DNA from: Flavobacterium denitrificans DSM 15936
GTDB taxonomy: Bacteria; Bacteroidota; Bacteroidia; Flavobacteriales; Flavobacteriaceae
Length of the DNA: 64,000 nt
Direction of reading: 5' to 3'
Assembly: GCF_000425445.1 (NCBI RefSeq)
Contig: NZ_KE384377.1
Span: 800,070-864,069, forward strand
Position 1 is the first letter of the stretch, and each line of letters begins with the position of its first letter. A model generated the notes under the pieces. The model did not search any database and was not told the DNA's origin. It was given only the letters and a program-made list of their open reading frames with translations. Shown piece by piece: positions 35,061-46,900 of the stretch. Both the position numbers and the translations under genes were made by a program.

Positions 35061-36989
35061 TTACATTTTAGTGATTATAAATTCACTTCGTCTGTTTATT
35101 TGATGCTGAGCTTCTGTACAAGGAACTCCATTTGAACAATTATTAAGAAGCTGTGTTTCACCGAAACCAATAGCGCTTTCTATGCGTTCTGGCGCGATTC
35201 CCTGTGAAATAATATAATCTCTGGTTGCTTTGGCCCTTCGGTCAGAAAGCTCAAGATTGTATTGGTCATCGGCTCTGGAATCGGTGTGAGATTCTATTTT
35301 TATGACTACAGAGTTGTATTGGTTCATTAATAAAACTACTTTGTTCAATTCAATTGCCGAATCATAGCGAATTTCGGATTTATCAAGATCAAAATATATG
35401 ATTCCGATTTTGATTTTCAAAACTCCATTTTCGCGCAAAACAAGTCCTGCATTAAGTCCAATAGGAACTTCTGTAATTCCAGAGTTTTCGGGTGTTGTAA
35501 CAATAACTGAATTACTGTTGAAATTGTCTTTAGAAACCTCGATTGTATAAGATGTAGCGCAATTTATATTTTCGCTGAATTCAAACTTTCCATCAATTTT
35601 AGAAACCGTTTCGTCTATTTTTGTGCCCGAATTATTTTTGAGCGTTACAATTGCGCCAGCAATTTTGTTGTTTGAAATGGCATCAAAAACATAACCTTCA
35701 ATAGCTTGTGTGCAACTTCTTTCGAAAGAATAAATATCATCGTCGCCTTTTCCGGTTTTTCTGTTGGAACAAACAAAACCCTTGTTGGTATCTTCATTTA
35801 CAATATAAGCAAAATCGTCTCGGTTGCTGTTTAAAGGGGCACCTAGATTAGTAGTAGTGCTAAAAATTCCGTTATCTAATCTGCTTTCAAAAACGTCGAG
35901 ACCTCCCAATCCGAGAAATCCATCGGAAGCGAAATACAAAGCTTTGTCAGTTATATAAGGAAACATTTCGCGTCCGCTGGTGTTTACTTTTTCGCCTAAA
36001 TTTTTCGGATTAGAATATTGATCTTCGCCTAAAATATCAACAGCAAAAATATCGCTAGAACCTATTGTTCCTGGCATATCAGAAACAAAATAAAGTTTTT
36101 TTCCGTCTTTGCTGACAGAAGGCTGTCCGACTGAGTAATTATCACTGTTAAAAGGCAATTCTTTTACATTTTCCCATTTTACAGTTCCGTTGCCGTTTTC
36201 TACCGCTTTCGCCGAATAAATTTTCAAATTATTGACACCTTTGCTGTCTCTTTTTAATTTTCCGTTATAATTATTTCGTGTAAAATAAATTGTTTTTTCA
36301 TCTGGTGAAAAAGCAACGCAAGCTTCGTGATATTGTGTGGTGATTTCTTTTCCGAAACGCTCTTTGAATGTCACATTTGTTTGCGATTCACTAATTTTTC
36401 CGAGTTGCATATTTAAATAGGGTTGATCATTCCATCCGTATTTTGCAGTTTTGATATACGAAGAATCAGAAGTTGTTGAGTAAACCAAATCTCCTTTGTA
36501 AAACATTGGAGCAAAATCAGAATAAGCCGAATTGATTTCCAAATTTTCAAGGATAAACTGTGGTTTTATTTTTTTGATGTCTTCAAGCGTCACGGTTTTT
36601 AGGGAGAAATTCTGACCTCTGGAATCTGTTGATTTTTGTTTTTCAGAAAAGTTTTTCATCCATTTTTTTGCTAAATCATAATTTTGGATTCCTTGCAAAG
36701 ACTGCGCATATCTGAAATAATATTCTGGTGAAACATCATTTGGATATTCAGACAAAAGTTTGCCATACCATTCGCTTGCCCTTTGCATTTGGGTATTGAA
36801 ATAATGCGCATCTCCCATGCGCTGCAACATTTCTTTAGAAACATCTCCATTTTTTATCGACATTTCATAAGATTTTGCAGCATCGATGTAATGCATTTTA
36901 TCAAACAGCGCATCAGCAACTTTGTTTTTTGTTTGCGCGCTGAGCAGTTGTATCGTCAGTAGTATCAGTATAGTAATTCTTTTTTTCAT
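35061..36989 (-). CDS. OmpA-family protein with TPR, PD40 and carboxypeptidase-regulatory-like domains
   Basis: 642 residues. A signal peptide (about 1-18) is followed by TPR-like helices (about 20-130), a WD40-like beta-propeller (PD40) region (about 155-420) with repeated FSPDEKTIYFTRN and VSKDGKKLYFVSD blades, a carboxypeptidase-regulatory-like domain (about 435-505, IEGYVFDAISNNKIAGAIV), and a C-terminal OmpA peptidoglycan-binding domain (about 525-642) with YFDLDKSEIRYDS and ESHTDSRADDQYN. This architecture accompanies SprF and giant adhesins in gliding Bacteroidota (PorE-like). It follows sprF by 10 nt. Confidence 0.9.
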   Translation of the reverse strand: MKKRITILILLTIQLLSAQTKNKVADALFDKMHYIDAAKSYEMSIKNGDVSKEMLQRMGDAHYFNTQMQRASEWYGKLLSEYPNDVSPEYYFRYAQSLQGIQNYDLAKKWMKNFSEKQKSTDSRGQNFSLKTVTLEDIKKIKPQFILENLEINSAYSDFAPMFYKGDLVYSTTSDSSYIKTAKYGWNDQPYLNMQLGKISESQTNVTFKERFGKEITTQYHEACVAFSPDEKTIYFTRNNYNGKLKRDSKGVNNLKIYSAKAVENGNGTVKWENVKELPFNSDNYSVGQPSVSKDGKKLYFVSDMPGTIGSSDIFAVDILGEDQYSNPKNLGEKVNTSGREMFPYITDKALYFASDGFLGLGGLDVFESRLDNGIFSTTTNLGAPLNSNRDDFAYIVNEDTNKGFVCSNRKTGKGDDDIYSFERSCTQAIEGYVFDAISNNKIAGAIVTLKNNSGTKIDETVSKIDGKFEFSENINCATSYTIEVSKDNFNSNSVIVTTPENSGITEVPIGLNAGLVLRENGVLKIKIGIIYFDLDKSEIRYDSAIELNKVVLLMNQYNSVVIKIESHTDSRADDQYNLELSDRRAKATRDYIISQGIAPERIESAIGFGETQLLNNCSNGVPCTEAQHQINRRSEFIITKM

Positions 36990-36999
36990 AAATCAAGTA

Positions 37000-37923
37000 T
37001 TAAAAGAATCTAGGTGATTTTAAGCCATTTTTGCGTGATATCAATTCAAAGCGAAGCACAATTTCATGCGTTCCGCTATTGTAATTCTGCAACTCAGTTG
37101 TAGTATAATCATATGCATAACCCACCATAAATTGAGGAGCAATTTGTAAAGAAGCCAAAGCACTTACAGAATCTGATGTACGGTATGAAGCGCCAAGAGT
37201 AAAGACATTATTGAACATGAAATTGGCTGAGAAATCTGCAATTATTGGGGCTCCTGCGACATATTTAACCAAAACTGCTGGTTTGAATTTGGTATGAGCC
37301 GAAAGATCAAAAACAATTCCGCCAATGAGGTAAAGATGCATTCTTTCATTTACAAGATCATCGGCGATATCGTCGTAATTGTATCGTTCTTTAGTCAAGA
37401 AATTTGGAACAGCGATACCAATGTAATCTCTTTCGCCATGCCAGTACATCCCGGCGCCAACAACGGGAAGAAATTTGTTCGTAACATTTTCTCTAAATTC
37501 GACATCAGGATCTCTATGGCTTCCTTTTGTCCAATCAATATTAACTACTCGTCCGCCTCCTTTGATCCCAAAGGACAATTTATGCGTGTTACCAGATTTA
37601 ATGGTATAAGAGAAGTTGGCATCAATATATTGTTCTTCTGAAGGGCCAATTTCTTCGTTAACTATAGATAAACCAAGTCCAACGTTTTTTGCAACTGGAG
37701 TGTCCAGTGTAAAAGATTGCGTTGTTGGGGCTCCGTCAAGACCAACCCATTGTGTTCTATAAAGTCCGTTTATAGTTAAATGCCCAAGAGAACCTGCATA
37801 AGCAGAATTTACCGTGAGTGTATTATACATATACTGAGTGTACTGCGGATCTTGTTGTGCAAATACTGCAGTGACAGAAAGCATCGTGACGATTGTGAAA
37901 ATCTTTTTTATATTTTGAATCAT
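37000..37923 (-). CDS. PorP/SprF-family outer-membrane protein (T9SS)
   Basis: 307 residues from ATG at 37923. A signal peptide ends near AVFAQQDP, followed by QYTQYMYNTLTVNSAYAGS, the hallmark start of PorP/SprF proteins. The rest is a beta barrel with YRTQWVGLDGAP and a C-terminal aromatic (Phe). SprF-like proteins anchor or secrete the SprB-like adhesin encoded next to them through type IX secretion. It starts 27 nt after the adhesin stop, so both are one operon. Confidence 0.93.
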   Translation of the reverse strand: MIQNIKKIFTIVTMLSVTAVFAQQDPQYTQYMYNTLTVNSAYAGSLGHLTINGLYRTQWVGLDGAPTTQSFTLDTPVAKNVGLGLSIVNEEIGPSEEQYIDANFSYTIKSGNTHKLSFGIKGGGRVVNIDWTKGSHRDPDVEFRENVTNKFLPVVGAGMYWHGERDYIGIAVPNFLTKERYNYDDIADDLVNERMHLYLIGGIVFDLSAHTKFKPAVLVKYVAGAPIIADFSANFMFNNVFTLGASYRTSDSVSALASLQIAPQFMVGYAYDYTTTELQNYNSGTHEIVLRFELISRKNGLKSPRFF

Positions 37924-37950
37924 AGCCAATTTTGTTTTGGTTATTCTTAA

Positions 37951-40900
37951 TTATTTAATGTAAACCCAGCCTGAGATTTTTGGGGAACCATCACCAAGAT
38001 CAAGGACGTAGAAGTAGGTTCCTTCTGGAAGTGTTTTTGCAGATCCATCAGCCTTTCCATCCCAAGTATTATCGTAGCCTTTTTTGAAGTATACGATATT
38101 TCCCCAGCGGTTGAAAACTTCCAGCTGATTGTCTGGGAATTGCGTAATACAATCAATATAGAAAGTATCATTTTGCCCATCATCATTTGGCGAGAATTCA
38201 TTGTAAATTTTCAAACAATTTGGTTTTACAGTTGCGCTATCCTGATTGTTAGATGCATTAGTGTCTATTTGATCCAGTTTAACAAGATGAGCTGTATTTA
38301 GATAACTATTCACATCAACTACCTTAGCAGTAATGGTCAAAGTTTGTAAACTCCTTGCATTAATAATTGGAATTAACCAAGTTCCAGTTTTACCGTCATA
38401 GGTTCCTGATGAAACGGTATAGCTAGTAAGTTCATATCCCTTTGGAAGCAAGTCTTGAATTTCTACATTTGTTCCGGCTAAATTTCCAAGATTGTCTGCT
38501 GTAATGGTGAAAACTACACTCGAATACATTGGAACATCCGTTTTGTCAACCTCTTTTGTAATAGCAATATCTGTTGACGGAATGTTTATAAACTCAGAAT
38601 CTTCATCATCTTCACTTTGATCTCCGTTATCATTATTTGGTTTACTATCAGGATCAAATTGGTTGCTGGCAGTGACTTGAGCAATATTTAAATAATCATA
38701 ACTGTCAAGCCCATGCGGATTTACAACTGTAGCTTGGTACGTTAAAGTAATGCCTCCAACAGGGACAGTCAAATCAACCCATCGTATCGTATTGCTGCTA
38801 AAAACTCCACCTTGATTGATATTCGAAATGTTTTTAAATCCAAGCGGAATTAAATCTTCCACTGCAACACCTGTTGCTTGTGCAGGACCATCATTGCCTA
38901 ATTGAAGAGTGAATGTTACGACTTCATCTACATTTGCATTTTTGTTATTGACGGTTTTTTCAAGGCTCAAATCGGCGATGTTGACATTGACTTGAACACT
39001 GTCGTAATCATCTTCTGTAGTTACTCCATTATTTGGCGTTGAATCAGGATCAGGTAGGTTGCTCGCAGTAACTTCAGCGATGTTTAAGTATTCATTTGCC
39101 TGACCAGATGGCGGATTTATAGTAGCATAAATATCTAAACTCTCATTATTACCACTTCTTACAATTCCCGTTTTCCATATTCCCGTAGCAAAATTGTAAA
39201 CACCGCCAGTTGCTGAATTGGTTACATATTTGAATCCTTTTGGCAGTAAATCTTTGATTTCAACTCCAGATGCGTCGCCAGGGCCGTCATTCGTTACAGT
39301 TATATTAAATACTACTGAATCGCCAACATCGTAATTAGTATTGCCCGATAAAGTTGTTTTGCTGATTGATAAATCGGCCATTACAATTACTGGTGTTACA
39401 GAAATACTATCATAATCATCTTCTGTTGCGACACCGTTGCCGGGAGTGCTATCAGGATCACGCTGATCAGAAGTCATTATTTCAGCAGTATTTAGATATT
39501 CATCTGTTGCGCCAGTAGGAGTTTTTACAAAAACGTTGATGATCAACGTATGGCTGTTGCCAGGCAAAATAATACCCGGATTCCATTCGCCAGTTAAATG
39601 ATTATAGTTTCCAGATGTCGAATTATGAAAGATATAATCATATCCTGCAGGCAAGACATCTTTTATTGTAATCCCTGTTGCAATGCTAGGGCCAGAGTTG
39701 CTTACTGTAATTGAGAAAGAAATCTGTGATCCCACCGCTGGAGTAAGAATATTATTGATTACACTTTTTTCTATAGAAAGATCAGCAACAGCGTTAATTG
39801 GTGTCAATATGGCTGTACTCATATCATCTTCTCCAGGAATACCATTATTTGGCGTTGAATCTGGATCTTTTTGATCGGAGCTGTAAACTTCGGCAGTGTT
39901 TTCATAATTACCTGTTCTGTTGATTCGTACAGTAACGAGTAACGATTCAGTAGTGCCATTCGGAATAGAATCAATATTCCAAATTCCAGAATTGCTTACA
40001 TATTGTCCTTTTGTTGCACTGTAAACGATGTATTCGTATCCACTAGGAAGCAAGTCGCGAATTTGCACTCCAGTAGCATCTTGAGGACCGCTGTTGGTTG
40101 CCGTAATTTCAAAAGTAACAGTTGAACCAAATATAGGACTAAAATTGCCTCCAACGATTGTTTTAAGAACAGAAAGATCGGCCAATGCTTCATGTGGTGC
40201 TGTAGCTACTTCGGCATAGTCATTCTCTGTTGTAATTCCGTTATTTGGTGTCGAATTTGGATCTGGAAGATCGCTGGCAGTCACCTCAACGCTATTTAGG
40301 TAATTTCCTGTCGCGTTTACAGTCGCAATTAATTGTAAGGTCTGTGCATCGCCACTAAGCAATGAACCAATGTTCCATTTACCAGTAAGAGGGGTATATG
40401 TTCCTTTTGTGGCAGTAAAACCAGTGTAGGTATATCCAGAAGGCAGGAGGTCAGTAACCTCGACACCGTTTGCATTTTGCGGACCGTTATTTGTGAGAAC
40501 GATTTCAAAAGTTACAGTGCTTCCGATTAGCGGTGTCGCATTGTTTACTCTTTTGGTTATAGATAAATCGGCTGACAATGCACGTGGCGTGATCGTAGCT
40601 GTAGCGTAATCATTTTCTGTGGCGACTCCGTTTCCTGGTGTAGAGTTAGGGTCAGGAAGTGCACTTGCGGTTACTTCAGCTATATTTTGATAATCTCCAG
40701 TTCCGTTTACAATTGCTGATAATTGTAAAACTTGCGTATCGCCATTTAGTAGAGAACCAACATTCCATTTTCCTGTTGTACTATTATAGGAACCTTTTGT
40801 TGTACTGTAACTGCTAAAAGTATATCCTGAAGGAAGTAAATCAGTAACTTCAACACCCGTCGTATTTTGCGGACCATTATTGGTAATAGTAATTTCGAAG

Positions 40901-43900
40901 ATTATTGTAGAAGCAGCTAATGGTGTCGCATTGTTTACTGTTTTCGTTAAAGATAAATCAGCTGATTGAGGATTTGGAGCTGTTGTCGCTGTTGCGTAAT
41001 CATCTTCAGAAGCAGCAGCGTTGTTTGGAGTTGAATCAGGATCTGGCAGATCGCTTGCAGTGATTTCAGCTATATTAGTGTAGTTGCCTGTTGCATTTAC
41101 AATCGCCGTAAGCTGCATGGTTTCCGATTGTCCATTGATTAAATTGCCAACTGTCCACAATCCATTTGCAGGAGTGTACGTTCCAGTTGAAATTCTATAA
41201 GCGACAAAAGTGTATCCAGAAGGAAGCAGATCTGTAACTGTAACGCCCGTCGTATTTTGCGGGCCGTTATTGGTTACTACGACTTCAAAAGTTACCTCCG
41301 CACCAACTAATGGTGTTGTATTGCTAACCGACTTGGTTAAAGATAAATCGGCAGACTGTACAATAGGCGTTACGGTTGCAGTTGCATAATCATCTTCAGT
41401 TGTAACTGCATTATTTGGCGTCGAATCCGGATCGGGAAGGTCGCTTGCGCTGACTTCTGCAATATTTAAATAATCTCCAGTAAGATTTGCGTTTGCAGTA
41501 ATTTGCAAAGTTTCTGAAGCACCATTAGGTAAATTTCCAATTGTCCACAACCCGGTTGTTGCGTTGTAAGTTCCGGTAGAAACTGTGAAGCTGCTGAACG
41601 TATATCCAGAAGGAAGAAGATCCGTAACTGTAACTCCCGTCGTATTTTGCGGGCCGTTATTGGTTATCACTACCTCAAAAGTAACAGGTGCACCAACTAA
41701 TGGAGTTGCGTTGTTTACGGATTTAGTCAAAGATAAATCGGCAGACTGTACAATAGGCGTTACGGTTGCAGTTGCATAATCGTTTTCTGCAGGAACACCG
41801 TTGTTTGGAGTTGAATTAGGATCCAGAAGATCGGCCGCGGTAACTTCTGCTATGTTAGTATAATCCCCAGAAGGGTTTACAGTTGCATAAACTTGTAAAG
41901 TTTCCGAGTTTGCGGTTATCAAATTGCCTACAGTCCATAATCCTGTTATTGGATTATAGGTTCCTTTTGAAGTAGTAAATGATAAGAATGTATACCCAGA
42001 AGGCAATAGGTCTGTTATTTGAATACCAGTATTGTCATTTGGCCCATTGTTAGTCACTACAATTTGAAAAGCCACTGTTGCTCCGACTAAAGGTGTTGCA
42101 TTATTAACCGTTTTGGTGATAGAAAGATCGGATGATTGCGGGACGGGACTTGTTGAAACCGACGCATAATCGTCTTCCGTAGTAACACCGTTATTTGGTG
42201 TTGAGTTGGGATCAGGAAGATCGGCAGCGGTAACTTCTGCCACGTTCAAATAATTTCCTGTTGCATTTACTGTCGCAAGGATTTCGAGAGTTTCTAAGTT
42301 GCCACTTATCAAATTTCCAATAGTCCATAAACCTGTTAAAGGGTTATATGTTCCTTTTGAATTATTAAATCCTACGAAAGTATATCCAGATGGAAGCAAA
42401 TCAGTTACTTCAATACCTGTATTATCGTTAGGACCATTATTAGACAATATAATCTCAAAAGTGACTTGAGAACCTATAACTGGTGTAGGGTTATTTACAG
42501 TTTTAGTTAAAGATAAATCGGATGATTGTACAATTGGAGTGATAATTACCGATGCATAATCATTCTCTGTGGTATTTCCGTTATTAGGAGTTGAATTCGG
42601 ATCCGGAAGATCAGCAGCTGTCACCTCGGCTATATTAAGATAATCTCCAGTATTATTTACTGTAGCCACGATTTGCAAAGTCTCGGAATTACCATTTAAT
42701 AAACTTCCTATAATCCATACTCCAGTAGTTGGATCGTAGGTTCCGGTAGTAACGGTAAAACCAACGTGCGAATAGCCAGAAGGCAATAAATCGGTAACTT
42801 GAATTCCGGTATTGTCTTGTGGGCCATTATTGGTAACAATGATTTGAAAAGTTACCACAGAGCCAATCACAGGTGCAGGATTGCTTACCGTTTTGGTTAT
42901 TGATAAATCTGATGATCGAGGGATAGGAGTTGTGGTTGCAGTTCCGTAATCGTCTTCTGTTGGAACGCCATTATTTGGTGTAGAATCTGGATCAAAGACA
43001 CTGCTATTTGTAATTTCGGCAATATTCGTGTAATCGCCAGAAGGATTTACGGTTGCATTGATTTGCAGGGTTTCAGATTCAGTATTTTCTAAGATGTCTA
43101 ATGACCATATACCAGTAACAGGATCATAAGTTCCACTTGTCGAATTGAAATTTAAAAAAGTATATCCAGAAGGCAGAAGATCTCTTACTCGAACTTGTGC
43201 AGCATCCTGCGGTCCACTGTTTGTAGTTATAATTTGAAAAGTAACTAGCGAACCAACTAATGGCGTCGAATTACTAACCGTTTTTGTTAATGATAAATCA
43301 GCAGCAGGTTGAACAGGAGTAAGAATGACACTGTCTTCATCATCTTCACTCTGGTCTCCGTCATCATTATTTGGTGTACTGTCCGGATCAGGAAGACTGC
43401 TGGCAATGACTTCAGTAGTATTTTTATAATCACCAGTTGGGAGTACTTTTGCATCTATAATAAGAGATTCTGAAGCACTACTATCAATTGTAGCAACATT
43501 CCAAATTCCAGTAGTAAAATCATAGAGCCCATCTGTAGAACTATAATTTACAAACTCGTAGCCAGAAGGCAAAATATCTCGCACCAATACTCCAGTTGTA
43601 CTATTTGGTCCTTTGTTTGTAATAATAAGTCTAAAAGAGACTTGAGAGCCAATTACGGGACTTGTGTTGCCAGCAACTATTTCTTTCGTTAGTTCAAGAT
43701 CTGCTGTTGGTCCTATAAAGGTTAGGGGAGCATTGGCTTCGTCATCTTCGCTTTGATCTCCATCATCATTATTTGGCGTACTATCGGGATCTGGAAGATC
43801 ACTAGCTGTAACTTGAGCAATGTTTATGTAGGTTCCTGAAGGGTTAACGGTAGCTCTAAAGGTTAAATCTATTGATGCGCCATTTGCGACAGCTAAGTTC

Positions 43901-46900
43901 TGCCATGTAAGACTGCCATCAGCAACATTATAAAAACCACTATGCGATACTGAACCTGGAATTATGGCAAATCCTTCCGGAATGATGTCTCTTACAGCTA
44001 CACCTGTTGCATTTCCTGGGCCATTATTTAAAAGATGTAATGTAAATGAAACTTGATCTCCGGCAGCGGCAGAAGTTGGCGAAACGGCTTTAGTAAGTTC
44101 TAAATCGGCTAATTTTAAATTGACAGTTGCACTGCTCATATCATCTTCGGGAAGTCCATTTCCGGGTGTACTATCAGGATCAAACTGATGTGAAGTTTGT
44201 ATTTCGGCAACATTCACATAATTTGCTGCAGAAGCTACATTTACTTTCGCAGTAACTTGAAGGGAGATGGTATTTCCATTATTCAAATTTCCGACGTTCC
44301 ATATTCCAGTAGTGTTGTTGTACTTTCCTCCTCCATTATCACTTACATAAGTGTATCCAGAAGGCAAATGATCTGAAACTGTAATGCCAGTAGCGTTATT
44401 TGGCCCACTGTTGGTAACCGAAATTGTAAATGTTACGTTGTCATTTATACTAACGCTAGTAGGTGATACGGTTTTGCGCAGTGATAAATCGGCAACATCA
44501 AGTACTACTGTTGCATCATCTTGATCATCTTCGGCAGGATTTTGATTATTTGGTGTACTGTCTGGATCGTATTGATCTGAGGCAATAACTTCTGCTATAT
44601 TCGTGTAAGAACCACCAGTTAAAATAGTAGCTTTAAATGACAAATGTAAAATACTTCCACTTGGAATCGTAATGCCGCTCCAAGTTATCGTATTGTCGCC
44701 AACATTATATATTCCGCCCGAGTTTACAGAGCCTGGCACGAGCTCAAATCCAGCTGGAATATGATCTCGTATTGCTACATTGGTAGCGGTAACTGAACCT
44801 CCTAATGCATTATTGTTGAAAACATTTATGTTAAAAGTAACTTCATCACCAACACTTCCTGTAGTAGGCGTTACCGTTTTTGTCAATTCGAGATCAGCAA
44901 CAGCTAATATCGTAAGGGTCATAGTGTCTGTTGAAACGGCACAATTTCCATTGGTTACATTCCATTGAAGTGTATAAATACCAGGAATCGTTCCGGTAAC
45001 AGCAGTTGTAGGACTTGTCGGGTTGGTAAAGGCAATTGTACTTGGACCTCCTGTTTGCGTCCAAGTGGCTGTTCCAATAGTCGGCGCAACTGCATTCAGG
45101 TTAATAGGAGAGAATTGAGGAACAATTTGATTTGGTCCCGCATCTGCAAGTGATGGATTTTGATAAATTGTCACCAAAACGGTGTCTTCAGAAATACAGC
45201 TAGTTGAAGCAGTTGTAGTAACGGTCCATTTAAATTCGTAAGTACCAGGAATTAATCCGAGCATTAAGGAATTTTCATTATTTAGAGATGCAATACCTGC
45301 TGTATTTGGACCAGAAACTTGTGTCCATGTTCCTACGCCCGATGTCACTGCTACAGCATCCATTGTTGCACTAGTTGCGTTACAGAGCTCTTGATCAGGC
45401 CCGGCATCGGCAATGGATGGTGGCACGTCATTAAATGTTATTTCAACATCATCTGAAGTAGGAGCGCATGATGATGGACTAGTAAAGGGACCATTAGTAA
45501 CTGTCCATGTCAAAGTGTATGTTCCTAAAGCACTAATATTGGATAAAGTTGTAACTGGACTATTTGGATTATCAATTACGGCATTTCCTCCAGGAGGTTG
45601 AGATGCAAATGTCCAAGTTCCAATACCAACTGCGGGTGGTACTGCAGCTGTTTTGTAAGTTGTCTGACAAGCTACCGTATCATCTGGCCCCGCATTTGCT
45701 GGGCTTGGCGGAGCATTCATTTCTATTCGGACTATGTCAGAAAGTGTTCGGCAATTGTTGCTTTCAAAAACCCATTCTAAAATATAAAGCCCCGGAACAG
45801 TCAGATTCGAAACCGTCGTCAAAGGTGCTGACGGCGTATCAATATTAGCAACACTTCCTGTAGGTTGATATACAAAACGCCATGTAGCGCTAGAAACATC
45901 AGGAGGAGGGACATTTCCGCTCATTGTTGTGACACCCCCAACATCACTAATACATAAAGTTTGATCTGGCCCAGCATTTGGATCAATACTTGCTCCGTTG
46001 TAGATTGTAACATTTACAGAATCAGATGTTCCAACACAAGAACTACCATCTGGAAATGTTGTAGCAATTGTTGTAAACGTAAAAACATAATCATTTCCGG
46101 GTACGACAGTTGCATTCGCAATATAACTGTTTGGAGGTGATTGTGTAATAACAACATCTCCTGCATTTCCTGTTGTACTCGTAAGTGTCCATGTTCCTTT
46201 TGAATTTTCACTTGCGATAAGTTGCACGCTGGTCACATCACAAAATGTTTGATCTGGGCCGGCATTAGCAGCGGGATCAACTACTACGACCATATCGTCG
46301 AAACTGCCTGAACACAAAAAGATACTTTTCGCAGTTATAGTCCATCTAAAAGTATAGGTACCTGCAATAAGCCCATTTATAACGGTATTTGGATTGGATG
46401 GATCAACAATTGTTGGCTGATTTGGAGATCCTGTCAAGACTGACCATTGGCCTAATTCAAAGAAGCTATCATAAGAATTTCCTGCCATTGTAACACTGCT
46501 ATTGTTGCAGATGTTTTGATCTGGACCTGCTGATGCGGAATGAGGAGGAATTCCAATTGTCAAATTAATGTCATCAAAAGCCTGACCACAAATATTTGCA
46601 TCAACTGTCCATCTAAATATGTAATAACCACTGTAATTAAAGGTAAAAACAGCATTAGGGTCATGAATGTCACTAATTGTATAATTTCCAACACCCGAAA
46701 TTCGAGTCCAGGTTCCTGTTGATCCCGCACTTTGCGTTGCTGCCATTGTGATGGTGGTACCGCAAATTTCCTGATCTGGACCGGCATCTGCAGAAGGTGG
46801 AGTTTCTGCTACAGTTACTGAGACGCTACTTACGCTAGGAATGCAGTTTCTAAGTCTGCTTACAATTGTCCATGTAAATACGTAGGTGCCATTTCCGGGA

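Noticed and set aside
38230..44905. CRISPR-like periodic repeats
   Set aside because: The roughly 390-bp period lies in one long open frame and matches DUF11 protein repeats.
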